This document shows, piece after piece, positions 47,700 through 56,051 of a DNA stretch of 64,000 nucleotides (position 1 is its first letter; each line of letters starts with the position of its first letter). The notes under the pieces were generated by a model that did not search any database, was not told where the DNA came from, and saw nothing but the letters and a program-made list of their open reading frames with translations. Origin of the DNA: an uncultured Pseudomonadota bacterium (GTDB lineage: Bacteria > Pseudomonadota > Gammaproteobacteria > Methylococcales > Methylomonadaceae); the NCBI GenBank assembly GCA_903848935.1, contig CAINHO010000003.1:1-64000 (forward strand), in the 5' to 3' direction. Position numbers and translations under genes: made by a program.

Positions 47700-48488
47700 T
47701 TACGCTAGTTCTACTAACAAATTTTCTTGTTTAACATTCCAAGTTACAGCGGGATGTGAAGTTTTATAAATGTTTTTAAATCCTTCTGTTACAAGTAAAT
47801 CAGTGACAAAATTTTTTAATTTACAGGTGCAACAATTGATAATGTATTCGGGCTGATACATTGCACAACGTGCAATAAATTCATCCTGAATTGCAAACTT
47901 TCCTTTGTCGTCTTGTATTTCCCAAATTGCTTTCCATATGTTGTCACGAAGTTTTTTGTTTTTTGTTTCAGTCAGTGGATTGCCCAAAGAACACATATAA
48001 GGTATTGGGTTTGATATAACTAAACTATAAATGCCATCCAGCAAATTTATTTTTCTTAAAACGATGTGTAGATATTCTCTAATTCCGCCACCTGCATCTC
48101 CAGAACTTTTACCTTGAGCAGGTGCTTTGGGGTTTAAATTTTCGGACTTTTTAAGCTCATTTTTTGCGTATTCACTTGTATGCGGCGATTCTAAAACAAG
48201 TAAAACTATTTTTGTGTCGATAGCATCTGTTGCTGGACGGTCATCAAAATCCGATAACGCAATTGTTCTAACAATTGGTAATACTTGAATATAGCCATTA
48301 CAAACTTTTACGGTGTAACGCCATACATCAGGAACACGATGTTTAATTTGGAAAATATCAAGTTCGCCATTAGTACAATAATCATCTGGAATTGTTATAT
48401 CACCAACGTCAAATTCAATTTGGTGTGTTCTTCCTTCTGCATAATAGATTTTAGCTTTTTGCATCTTTATAGGTTTTTTTGTTGCCAT
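47700..48488 (-). CDS. Unrecognised 262-residue protein coupled to sufB
   Basis: The start codon follows the sufB stop with no gap. The protein is soluble, with LLVLESPHTSEYAKNEL, ISNPIPYMCSLGNPLTE, INCCTCKLKNFV and a C-terminal KTSHPAVTW. The first and last of these faintly recall the two active-site motifs of the uracil-DNA glycosylase superfamily, but the likeness is weak. Four Cys lie in about 16 residues near the end (IINCCTCKLKN). It could be a recent insertion next to sufB. Function not assigned. Confidence 0.75.
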   Translation of the reverse strand: MATKKPIKMQKAKIYYAEGRTHQIEFDVGDITIPDDYCTNGELDIFQIKHRVPDVWRYTVKVCNGYIQVLPIVRTIALSDFDDRPATDAIDTKIVLLVLESPHTSEYAKNELKKSENLNPKAPAQGKSSGDAGGGIREYLHIVLRKINLLDGIYSLVISNPIPYMCSLGNPLTETKNKKLRDNIWKAIWEIQDDKGKFAIQDEFIARCAMYQPEYIINCCTCKLKNFVTDLLVTEGFKNIYKTSHPAVTWNVKQENLLVELA

Positions 48489-49937
48489 TTAACCAACCGA
48501 GCCTTCCAAACTCAACCCCAACAACGCCTGCGCTTCAACGGCAAATTCCATGGGTAATTCTTTGAAAACTTGCTTACAAAAACCATTCACAATCATCGAC
48601 ACCGCATCTTCGGCAGATAAACCGCGTTGCTGACAGAAAAATAATTGGTCTTCGCTGATTTTAGAAGTCGTGGCTTCGTGTTCGATTTGTGCCGATGGAT
48701 TACGCACTTCAACATACGGAAACGTGTGTGCGCCGCATTTGTCCCCGACGAGTAGCGAATCGCATTGTGTGTAATTTCGGGCGTTTTCGGCTTTGCTGGA
48801 AATTTTGACCAAACCGCGATAAGTATTTTGTGCTTTGCCAGCGGAAATGCCTTTGGAAATAATGGTGCTTTTGGTGTTTTTGCCGACGTGAATCATTTTT
48901 GTGCCTGTGTCGGCTTGTTGCAAATTGTTGGTGACGGCGACCGAATAAAATTCACCGACCGAATTATCACCTTTCAAAATGCAACTTGGATATTTCCAAG
49001 TAATCGCCGAACCTGTTTCAACTTGTGTCCAGGAAACTTTTGAATTTTCGCCTTTGCAATACGCACGTTTCGTGACGAAATTATAAATGCCGCCTTTGCC
49101 TTCTTTGTCACCTGGATACCAGTTTTGCACGGTCGAGTATTTAATTTGCGCGTCTTTTAAAATGACTAATTCGACAACGGCGGCGTGCAATTGATTTTCG
49201 TCACGTTGCGGGGCAGAGCAACCTTCCAAATATGAAACATAACTGCCTTCGTCGGCAATAATCAACGTCCGTTCAAATTGTCCCGTGTTACTGGCGTTAA
49301 TCCGAAAATACGTTGAAAGTTCCATCGGGCAACGCACGCCTTTTGGAATATAGACAAACGAACCATCGGTAAAAACCGCCGAATTTAACGCCGCAAAAAA
49401 ATTATCGCCGACGGAAACGACGGAACTCAAATACTTTTTGACGAGTTCAGGATGTTCACGAATTGCTTCCGAAATCGGGCAAAAAATCACACCCACATCG
49501 TGCAATTTACCTTTGAAAGTCGTCGCCACAGAAACGCTATCAAATACTGCATCCACTGCAATTCCCGCCAATTGTTCTTGTTCAGCCAATGGAATGCCTA
49601 ATTTTTTGTAAGCTTCTAAAATTTCAGGGTCGATTTCATCCAAACTTTTCGGTGCATTCGTTTTCGATTTTGGCGCGGAATAATAACTAATCGCTTGATA
49701 ATCAATCGGGTCAATTTTGAGTTGCGCCCAATCTGGCGATGGCATGGTTTGCCAATGACGAAAGGCTTTCAACCGATATTCCAACATGAAGTCAGGTTCA
49801 TTTTTCACTTTCGATAATTGAACAATCACGTCTTCGTTTAAACCTACCGCAAATGTGTCAGCCTCAATATCAGTAATAAAACCTTGTTTGTAATCTTGAT
49901 TTAAAAGGTTGTTGATTTCGTCTTTATTTGCGGACAT
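48489..49937 (-). CDS. sufB: Fe-S cluster assembly scaffold SufB
   Basis: 482 residues. Conserved SufB blocks: [64 protein letters not shown] and the C-terminal [23 protein letters not shown] with the cluster-related Cys. SufB works with SufC and SufD to build Fe-S clusters on sulfur from SufS/SufE. Here the usual sufC, sufD and sufS genes do not follow; an unknown gene does, and then a convergent operon. Confidence 0.96.
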   Translation of the reverse strand: MSANKDEINNLLNQDYKQGFITDIEADTFAVGLNEDVIVQLSKVKNEPDFMLEYRLKAFRHWQTMPSPDWAQLKIDPIDYQAISYYSAPKSKTNAPKSLDEIDPEILEAYKKLGIPLAEQEQLAGIAVDAVFDSVSVATTFKGKLHDVGVIFCPISEAIREHPELVKKYLSSVVSVGDNFFAALNSAVFTDGSFVYIPKGVRCPMELSTYFRINASNTGQFERTLIIADEGSYVSYLEGCSAPQRDENQLHAAVVELVILKDAQIKYSTVQNWYPGDKEGKGGIYNFVTKRAYCKGENSKVSWTQVETGSAITWKYPSCILKGDNSVGEFYSVAVTNNLQQADTGTKMIHVGKNTKSTIISKGISAGKAQNTYRGLVKISSKAENARNYTQCDSLLVGDKCGAHTFPYVEVRNPSAQIEHEATTSKISEDQLFFCQQRGLSAEDAVSMIVNGFCKQVFKELPMEFAVEAQALLGLSLEGSVG

Positions 49938-50009
49938 GGATTTCTCTCGGTAAGTTTGATTTGAGTTCTATTTTAGAGACGTTTAATTATTGAGTAAAGC
50001 AGTGGGTTT

Positions 50010-51110
50010 TTATGAACGTGTATGCGTTCGCTCGAGTTCAACAATTTCAACACGAGGCGTAATGCCACAAACAAGTGTGTAAGGAATAGTATTTGAGTAA
50101 AGTGCAATTTCTTCGACGGGTAACTCTTCGCCCCACAACGTCACATTATCACCGGCTTTTGTTGTGGAATTTACTCCTAAATCAACCGTAATCATGTCCA
50201 TTGAAACTCGTCCGACTAACGGCACACGCTCGCCATTGATTAAAACAGGCGTACCACTTCTGGCATAACGTGGATAACCATCACCGTAACCAATCGCGAC
50301 AACGCCTAATTTTGTTGTGTTTGGACTTGTCCAAGTACCGCTATAACCCACCGTTTCGCCAGCGGCAACATCACGCACCGCAATCAAACGTGAATGCAAA
50401 CTCATCAATGGTCGCAAACCCAATTGCTCGCCCGTCGAATCTGCAAACGGCGAAATACCAAACAACATAATGCCTGCTCGAACCCAATCCGTGAGCGAAT
50501 CTTGCCACGCTAAAATGCCTGCTGAATTCGCCATACTTTTTTCGCCGTCATAATTCGTGGTGAGCTGATTAAAAAGTTCGATTTGTTGCACGGTTTTTGG
50601 GTCGTTTTTATCGTCAGCATTGGCAAAATGCGTCATGAAATTCAGCGGTTTTTTTACCCCGTTACACGCTGTTAATTGTTCAAAAACGTGATTCACTTCG
50701 TGTGCTTTGAAACCCAAACGATTCATACCGGTATCGAGTTTCACCCAAACGTCTAATTGTTTTGGTTCGATTTGATTGGTCAAAATTTCTAATTGATGTG
50801 GCGAATGCAATGAGGCTTCCAAATCGTAATGCAACAAATCTTGCAATTCTTCACGTTCGGTAAAACCTTCCAACACCACAATACGTTGTTGAAATCCCGC
50901 TTTTCGCAAACGCACACCTTCTTGAACTCGCGCCACCGCAAAACCATCGACCAAATCATTCAACGCTTGCGCGACACGCAATAAACCATGTCCATAAGCA
51001 TTGGCTTTAATAACTGCCATGATTTTGGAATTCGGCGCGGCTAAACGCACCTGCTGCACGTTGTGGCGAATCGATTTGAGGTGAATAACAGCGTAAGCGG
51101 TGCGGGTCAT
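50010..51110 (-). CDS. alr: Alanine racemase
   Basis: 366 residues. PLP Lys in MAVIKANAYGHGLLRVAQAL, the second catalytic Tyr in TVGYSGTW, VKLDTGMNRLGF, and GRVSMDMITVDLG near the end. It provides D-alanine for peptidoglycan. It is monocistronic or linked to the ATPase gene, whose stop is 31 bases away on the same strand. Confidence 0.96.
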   Translation of the reverse strand: MTRTAYAVIHLKSIRHNVQQVRLAAPNSKIMAVIKANAYGHGLLRVAQALNDLVDGFAVARVQEGVRLRKAGFQQRIVVLEGFTEREELQDLLHYDLEASLHSPHQLEILTNQIEPKQLDVWVKLDTGMNRLGFKAHEVNHVFEQLTACNGVKKPLNFMTHFANADDKNDPKTVQQIELFNQLTTNYDGEKSMANSAGILAWQDSLTDWVRAGIMLFGISPFADSTGEQLGLRPLMSLHSRLIAVRDVAAGETVGYSGTWTSPNTTKLGVVAIGYGDGYPRYARSGTPVLINGERVPLVGRVSMDMITVDLGVNSTTKAGDNVTLWGEELPVEEIALYSNTIPYTLVCGITPRVEIVELERTHTRS

Positions 51111-51141
51111 AGAGTGTTAATCCTTGAGTAAAAAATCGTTT

Positions 51142-52644
51142 TCACGATGCAGATTTGATTTTTAAATCCTTAAATTTGTCTTCGTATTCTTTGATTTTGT
51201 GTTTCATAATTTCTTTCAACGGATGCGTGCTGCCGATTACGTCAATCAGTGATTCGGTTGTTAACGCGGTGCGATTATTCACAAAGGCAATTTCAATTGC
51301 TTCTTTCACCACGGCTTCAATGTCTGCGCCTGAAAAACCATCTGTTTTTTCTGTCAGTTTTTTAATGTCAATTACGGCGTTTTGATTTCGTTTTTGTAAA
51401 TGAATTTTGAAAATGTTTTCGCGTTCGTCACGAGTGGGAAAATCAACGTAAAAAATTTCGTCAAAACGCCCTTTGCGTAATAATTCGGGTGGCAAGGAGG
51501 AAATGTCATTCGCTGTCGCCAACACAAATACCGCGCCCGTTTTGTCTTGCATCCACGTTAAAAAATAACCAAATAAACGTGTCGCGACTTCTGAACCCGC
51601 GCCACCACTACCAATTCCGACAAACGCTTTTTCTAATTCATCTACCCATAAAACGCATGGACTAACAGCTTCGGCAAGTTGTAACGCTCGGCGCATATTC
51701 GATTCACTTTCGCCGACGTATTTGCCCATCAACGAACCCACGTCTAAACGCAATAACGGTAATTTGAATAACGAAGCGGTGGCTTTTGCCGTCAACGATT
51801 TTCCACAACCTGGCATTCCGACAATCATCACGCCTTTCGGAGCTTCCACGCCAAATGCTAACGCTTCGTTTAAATTGTGCAAAATGTGTGCTTTTTGTTT
51901 CAGCCACGCTTTTAAATTCGTCAAACCACCCACGTTGTCGAATTGTTCCACCGTCGAAATCATATCCAAAATGCCCGACTTTTTGATAATTTGCTCTTTT
52001 TCTTGAAGCACCAATTCAACATCATTACTGTCGAGTTTGCTGTCTTCTTGATAACCGCGCGTTAACAATTGCGTAATTTCATGTTCACTTAAACCACGAA
52101 ATGCCATCGTTAAATCGTCTAAAACTTTTGGTGCAATGGTGTCGCCTTGTGCGTCTACAAATTGTTTAATCACCGCACTAATCCTAGTTTGGTCGGGCAA
52201 CGGCAAATCAAATAACGTGATAAATTTTTCTAATTCGGGCGGAATGCAGGCTTGCGACGAAACGAAAATCACCGTTGCCTTGGTTTCACTGTCATGCAAA
52301 ATCTTTTGCGCCAATGCTTTTAAACGCGCCACGACTAACGGATTTTCACGCATCGCTAAATGCGCGTCTTTAATGATTAAAAAATGATTGGTCAATTCGT
52401 CGTCTAACCAGTTTTCAAGCGTGTTCGCCAAATCTTGATATTCGTGCGTTTGACGTTGTTTGTGTTCAAAATTCACCACGCCACGCGCTAAATTCCATTC
52501 AAAAATTTTTTGATTATCTTCTTTGGCAAGTTTGCGAATCAAATCATCAGCGTGGTGTTCTTCAAACGTCACTAAATACAGCAGTGGATAATGCGAATTA
52601 ACGTGAGCGCGAATGTTGGTGTAGAGGTTTTTGGTGTTGGTCAT
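51142..52644 (-). CDS. Ycf46-like AAA ATPase
   Basis: 500 residues. The N-terminal third is a helical region with a degenerate ATPase-like fold; the C-terminal AAA domain has Walker A GMPGCGKS, Walker [14 protein letters not shown], and the sensor region [24 protein letters not shown] with the arginine finger. It belongs to the COG0464/Ycf46 type, known in cyanobacteria, plastids and some proteobacteria; the function is not well defined. It is upstream of alr on the same strand. Confidence 0.88.
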   Translation of the reverse strand: MTNTKNLYTNIRAHVNSHYPLLYLVTFEEHHADDLIRKLAKEDNQKIFEWNLARGVVNFEHKQRQTHEYQDLANTLENWLDDELTNHFLIIKDAHLAMRENPLVVARLKALAQKILHDSETKATVIFVSSQACIPPELEKFITLFDLPLPDQTRISAVIKQFVDAQGDTIAPKVLDDLTMAFRGLSEHEITQLLTRGYQEDSKLDSNDVELVLQEKEQIIKKSGILDMISTVEQFDNVGGLTNLKAWLKQKAHILHNLNEALAFGVEAPKGVMIVGMPGCGKSLTAKATASLFKLPLLRLDVGSLMGKYVGESESNMRRALQLAEAVSPCVLWVDELEKAFVGIGSGGAGSEVATRLFGYFLTWMQDKTGAVFVLATANDISSLPPELLRKGRFDEIFYVDFPTRDERENIFKIHLQKRNQNAVIDIKKLTEKTDGFSGADIEAVVKEAIEIAFVNNRTALTTESLIDVIGSTHPLKEIMKHKIKEYEDKFKDLKIKSAS

Positions 52645-52668
52645 TTAGTTTTTCTCAGGATTAAAACG

Positions 52669-52929
52669 TTAATAAAGTCGTTCGTAATCGTCATAGTTTC
52701 CAATCCAAAACCATGTAACGGTGTCACCGTCCATAATTCCAAGCGCACGATAAGCACGAGTAATTCTGACTGACCACAAATCTTCGGCATGATTGACACA
52801 TTTAAAATGTAACGACGGATGAAACGGATTTTGTGACCACATCAAATACGATTTGCGTGTTTTTCGACGTATGGATTCATCTAAATCTCGATAACCTTCC
52901 CAAAAACTGGGTAACGTCTGCGACTTCAT
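52669..52929 (-). CDS. RelE/ParE-like toxin
   Basis: 86 residues with a RelE-like fold pattern: SLHFKCVNHAEDLWSVRITR, AYRALGIMDGDTVTWFWIGNYDDYERLY. The C-terminal DDYERLY is the usual catalytic/structural tail of the family. Likely an mRNA interferase or gyrase poison, paired with the upstream gene; its ATG overlaps the antitoxin stop (ATGA). Confidence 0.8.
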   Translation of the reverse strand: MKSQTLPSFWEGYRDLDESIRRKTRKSYLMWSQNPFHPSLHFKCVNHAEDLWSVRITRAYRALGIMDGDTVTWFWIGNYDDYERLY

Positions 52930-53156
52930 AATTCAGCAAGATTCAACGGCTTTGCTTTACCTTCTGCAACTTGTTGTTTAGCTAGTCGTGCTTTTTGAAT
53001 CAAAGAGCTTTTTGTTTTTTTGAAGTTTTCATCCCAACGTAACTCATCTTGTAAATCAGCAATGTAGTTTTGCACATATTCAACTACTTGGGATTGTGCA
53101 TTATCCGGTAAAGTTTCCATCATTTTTACGACAGTGGTAATTGCTTCGGGAGACAT
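52926..53156 (-). CDS. Antitoxin partner of the RelE-like toxin
   Basis: 76 residues, helical and charged: MSPEAITTVVKMMETLPDNA, VVEYVQNYIADLQDELRWDE, with a flexible lysine-rich C-terminus ending NLAEL. Overlaps the toxin gene by four bases. The N-terminal part resembles DUF2281/RelB-like antitoxins without a certain assignment. Confidence 0.7.
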   Translation of the reverse strand: MSPEAITTVVKMMETLPDNAQSQVVEYVQNYIADLQDELRWDENFKKTKSSLIQKARLAKQQVAEGKAKPLNLAEL

Positions 53157-53168
53157 GATTTTTCCTTC

Positions 53169-53411
53169 CTAAATCGAAAGTTGATAAAGTGTTTCTGGCG
53201 CAATATCGATGTCATCAGACCAAACCACCGTGCCGTAATCGATTCGTGCCAAATTAAAAAAACCGACATTTTTCAGCGGTTGAAATGCTGTGCCATTTAA
53301 ATATGGTTTCATATCGAAGCGTTTTTGCTCATTATTTTCAAAGGTAAGAAACAACCAATAATCGGGTAACGTTTTTACGGCAATTACATCGAACATACTA
53401 ATTGCTGGCAT
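53169..53411 (-). CDS. DUF2442 domain protein
   Basis: 80 residues: FDVIAVKTLPDYWLFLTFEN, KRFDMKPYLNGTAFQPLKNV and VVWSDDIDIAPETLYQLS, the DUF2442 signature. Members often sit beside DUF4160 or toxin-antitoxin genes; here it lies 12 bases upstream of an antitoxin, so all three genes may form one unit. The 16 bases around its stop recur upstream at 53426-53441. Confidence 0.82.
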   Translation of the reverse strand: MPAISMFDVIAVKTLPDYWLFLTFENNEQKRFDMKPYLNGTAFQPLKNVGFFNLARIDYGTVVWSDDIDIAPETLYQLSI

Positions 53412-53471
53412 GGTTTTTCCTTTTTAAATCGAAAGTTGATGAGATATTTGGCGAAAAGTGTTCTCAATGTG

Positions 53472-53520
53472 AAAAAAGAGCGGACAGATATTTAGTGAGG
53501 CAAATATCGTTCGCTCTTTC
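53472..53520 (-). terminator. Hairpin terminator after the 53543 gene
   Basis: On the minus strand AAAGAGCG pairs with CGCTCTTT, and inside them ATATTT pairs with AAATAT; TTTTC follows. It lies 23 bases past the stop at 53543. Confidence 0.75.
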
Positions 53521-53542
53521 TTAGATTGAGATAATGAGGAAG

Positions 53543-53899
53543 TTATTGTTGTATTTTGGGAACTTTGATTGAATCGCCAAATTTTTCTTTAATTATACTT
53601 CTAAGTTCTTCTTGTCGTTTTTGTAACAAATCTTCATCAACAATCGGATTGCCAGCGTCATCATTTTTAGAGGGAGAATATAAACTTGAATTTGAAAGAA
53701 TCTCTCCTTTATTGCCTTTACAAACTCTTTCAAGACCAGCTCCTGAAAACTCTAAAAACACAATACAATCTTCCAGTAATGAACGCGCCGTAGCGTAGTC
53801 TAAATACCTCCCCTGTAAATTTTCTACAAGCGTTGGGACTTCTACAAGTTTACAGTGAGATTCTAGGTGCATAGGCATAGTTGTACGAATATCTATCAT
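53543..53899 (-). CDS. Hypothetical protein, 118 residues
   Basis: Soluble protein with CKLVEVPTLVENLQGRYLDY, ATARSLLEDCIVFLEFSG and a charged C-terminal helix (DEDLLQKRQEELRSIIKEKF). ATG is supported by a terminator behind the gene and an 18-bp tandem repeat ahead of it; the ribosome site is weak (GGAAA). I do not recognise it. Its position among toxin-antitoxin genes marks it as accessory. Confidence 0.6.
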   Translation of the reverse strand: MIDIRTTMPMHLESHCKLVEVPTLVENLQGRYLDYATARSLLEDCIVFLEFSGAGLERVCKGNKGEILSNSSLYSPSKNDDAGNPIVDEDLLQKRQEELRSIIKEKFGDSIKVPKIQQ

Positions 53900-53931
53900 G
53901 AAAATTTCCTATTTTTGTAATTTAGAATGTG

Positions 53932-53967
53932 CGAGTGTAACGCGCCGAACGAGTGTAACGCACCGAA
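53932..53967. repeat. Two tandem 18-bp repeats (CGAGTGTAACGCGCCGAA)
   Basis: Copies at 53932-53949 and 53950-53967 differ at one position and are followed by CGAGG. They lie 33 bases upstream of the 53543-53899 gene, so they could be operator sites or a dispersed repeat. Confidence 0.7.
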
Positions 53968-54034
53968 CGAGGAAAAACATAATTTCTCCTTTTCAAATCG
54001 AAAGAAAAACAAAAACACAAAAGGAAAAACACTG

Positions 54035-54880
54035 TCACCCACGCACCAGCCGAACAAAACCCTTGACGTGCTTACCACAGCTTGCCGAATAGCCGCTGCT
54101 GAAATCGACATAGTACACCGTATTACTCTTACTATCGTCGCTCCAATAAGAGGAAGACCAAAAATACTCAGGGGGAGTATTTGGAAAAATGGTTTGATTG
54201 ATTGCTGGGGAGGAGCAGGATTTAACAACAATGCTTCTTAATTCATCAATTGTTGGTAATCTCCAATCAGTAAATCCACCACACGCATAATGGGTGTTAA
54301 ATGAATCGGCAACTTTCATTGCGTCATCCCAATCCATTGCTCTTGCAGTCCCAATAAACTTATCATCATTCCAATGTTGCCCGATTGAAAATCGACACCA
54401 CGTTAACGTTTTAGTATCAAGTGCTGTGCCGTCGTCACGCGCGATAAACCGTCCAATTTGTTTTTCTGCTATTTTCGGTTTGGGTGGATTTTTCAATTGC
54501 TCAATTTCTGCTTTCAATGCTTCGTTTTCAGCTTTGAGTTGTTTCATTTCTTCATCGTTTGAACTTTCATCGGACGGCGCAACTGCTTTGTAATCAGCAA
54601 CCGCTTCGCGTGCATCGGCTTCGCTAACTTCACTCACGAAAATTCCACACAATTTTTTAAACAGTTTTACGTCGAGTTCGTTTTTGTCGTCGAGATGTTC
54701 AGCGCGTAACGCTTCAACTTTGTCGGCGTGATCTTCCAATTTCCGAACCCGCAACCATTTCGCTAATTTTCCCGAATGGAAATGCTCAAAAAGCGCGGGC
54801 GATAAATTTTCTTCGAGGTCATCGAGCGTGTAAAGTGTTGTGCCGTCGTTGAGTTTTAAATCAAATTTGATGGGTTTCAT
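54035..54880 (-). CDS. DUF1566 (Lcl C-terminal) protein
   Basis: 281 residues. The N-terminal part (1-110) has LEENLSPALFEHFHSGKLAK and a helical region. A coiled coil (115-150) follows. The C-terminal DUF1566/C-type-lectin-like domain has GGFTDWRLPTIDELRSI, YFWSSSYWSDDSKSN and the final KGFVRLVRG. This fold is used in diversity-generating retroelements, but no reverse transcriptase or template repeat is present here. The role is unknown; it may be a binding or sensing module. GGAACC lies upstream. A copy of its first codons occurs at 55480-55524. Confidence 0.8.
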   Translation of the reverse strand: MKPIKFDLKLNDGTTLYTLDDLEENLSPALFEHFHSGKLAKWLRVRKLEDHADKVEALRAEHLDDKNELDVKLFKKLCGIFVSEVSEADAREAVADYKAVAPSDESSNDEEMKQLKAENEALKAEIEQLKNPPKPKIAEKQIGRFIARDDGTALDTKTLTWCRFSIGQHWNDDKFIGTARAMDWDDAMKVADSFNTHYACGGFTDWRLPTIDELRSIVVKSCSSPAINQTIFPNTPPEYFWSSSYWSDDSKSNTVYYVDFSSGYSASCGKHVKGFVRLVRG

Positions 54881-54912
54881 GAGGTTCCTTTTTGTGGTGG
54901 TTAGTTAAATTT

Positions 54913-55218
54913 TTAAGAAATGGCAACGGAATGTTCACGCAACCATTCTTTGAGCGCGTCGTTCATGCGATTTTGCCAATTTTGCCCAGTGGCGCGAAAG
55001 TAGGCGACAATTTCATTATCAACCTGCAATGCAATTTCAGTTTTGCCGTTAGTGTTGAGTTGTTGGGCTTTCAAAATGCCAGCCCGCATTTCTTCGCGGC
55101 TTAACGGACGGTCATCTTCGTTTTCACCATCCCAAACAAAATAACCGCCAACAAGTGGTGTTTTCATTGATTCTAAGATTTGCTGACGCTCAGTCAGATT
55201 TTGTTTCGAGCCATTCAT
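54913..55218 (-). CDS. brnA: BrnA-like antitoxin
   Basis: About 101 residues from ATG 55218 (the frame opens earlier at 55263). The C-terminal IALQVDNEIVAYFRATGQNW and QNRMNDALKEWLREH form the BrnA ribbon-helix-helix signature. It neutralises BrnT and represses its own operon. It overlaps the brnT end by about 29 bases. Confidence 0.87.
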   Translation of the reverse strand: MNGSKQNLTERQQILESMKTPLVGGYFVWDGENEDDRPLSREEMRAGILKAQQLNTNGKTEIALQVDNEIVAYFRATGQNWQNRMNDALKEWLREHSVAIS

Positions 55219-55483
55219 AATAAACCTCCGATTCTGTTTTACTTGCATAACGAAAACTGACAATTCGAGTCAGACTTTCACGTTCTAAATGTACCAATGA
55301 CAACACGGTTAATTTTTTCATTACATACGAAAAGGATTGGATTCGTTCTTCGCCACCTCGAATAACACTAACATTAAGACGATAACGTGAATCTAAAACA
55401 CAATCTGCATCAGCAAAATCAAGCCCGTGTTTCTCAAAATTACTTTGTCGCTTATTTTCATCCCAAATGCACTTGTTTTTCAT
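55190..55483 (-). CDS. brnT: BrnT family toxin
   Basis: 97 residues: IWDENKRQSNFEKHGLDFADA near the start, a beta-core, and the final RIVSFRYASKTESEVYYE, as in BrnT RNases. Toxin first, antitoxin second is the normal BrnTA order. Its ATG overlaps the stop of a 14-codon remnant of a duplicated gene. Confidence 0.87.
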   Translation of the reverse strand: MKNKCIWDENKRQSNFEKHGLDFADADCVLDSRYRLNVSVIRGGEERIQSFSYVMKKLTVLSLVHLERESLTRIVSFRYASKTESEVYYEWLETKSD

Positions 55484-55524
55484 TTTTTAACGTTGAGTTT
55501 TAAATCAATTTTGATGGGTTTCAT
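55480..55524 (-). pseudogene. 14-codon remnant of a duplicated DUF1566 gene start
   Basis: The minus strand reads MKPIKIDLKLNVKK and stops, against MKPIKFDLKLN at the start of the DUF1566 protein at 54880. Similarity continues upstream of the ATG through the ribosome site (54881-54905 against 55525-55547). The stop TGA overlaps the brnT ATG. The brnTA pair thus sits behind the 5' end of a lost second copy. Confidence 0.7.
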
Positions 55525-55549
55525 GGTTTTCCTTTTGTGGTGGTTAAAA

Positions 55550-55768
55550 TTAGTTTTTATAAATTTCTTTGCGGTCGCCGACAGCAATAACATGAACAAC
55601 GAGTTGATGATTATTCACTTCGTACAAAACGCGGTAATTTCCGGCACGAATTCTAAAACAAGGTGATGTTTTCTTTTTACCTTTCAATTTTTTAATGCCG
55701 TCTTGATATGGGTTTTCAGTAAGACTGTAAATAACGGTTAAAATTTCGGCGACAGCGGCATTTTGCCA
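55550..55768 (-). pseudogene. RelE toxin remnant without a start codon
   Basis: The minus strand encodes KWQNAAVAEILTVIYSLTEN, then YQDGIKKLKG, FRIRAGNYRVLYEVNNHQ and AVGDRKEIYKN, typical RelE core and C-terminus. The frame is open only from about 55799 and contains no ATG, GTG or TTG before this homology; the usual first 15-20 residues are missing. The antitoxin gene upstream ends in a different frame over this region. A deletion probably removed the toxin start. Confidence 0.72.
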
Positions 55769-55983
55769 TTTGCTTTTAGTCTCATTATTACGTCTTCTAA
55801 AGAGCTACAAGATTCATTTTCACGCGCTTTTATCAAGACTAAATCTGTCGCATCTTCTTCAGAACTAAGGTAGTTTTGTAACATTTCGGTTAAAAGTACG
55901 TTGAGTGATTTGTATTTGGCGTTGGCAAAATAATGAAGTTCTTGCGCCAACGATTCGGATGTATCAAAAGTGATTGTGGTCAT
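55738..55983 (-). CDS. Antitoxin of a decayed RelE-type pair
   Basis: 81 residues: MTTITFDTSESLAQELHYFA, YKSLNVLLTEMLQNYL and the C-terminal SSLEDVIMRLKANGK, the pattern of RHH-type antitoxins paired with RelE. Its partner downstream (55550-55768) lacks a start, so the pair is probably inactive as a toxin-antitoxin unit. Confidence 0.68.
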   Translation of the reverse strand: MTTITFDTSESLAQELHYFANAKYKSLNVLLTEMLQNYLSSEEDATDLVLIKARENESCSSLEDVIMRLKANGKMPLSPKF

Positions 55984-56051
55984 GGATTATCCTTTTTAAA
56001 AAATAAAATTCGTTCTCACGTCAAACGTGAGAACGAAAAAGTGAAACAAAA

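Noticed and set aside
53426-53441. Second DUF2442 gene end
   Set aside because: Only about 16 bases (AAATCGAAAGTTGATG) match the end of the DUF2442 gene; too short to call a pseudogene.
54035-54880. Diversity-generating retroelement target (DUF1566/C-type lectin fold)
   Set aside because: No reverse transcriptase, accessory gene or template repeat in the region, so only the fold likeness remains.
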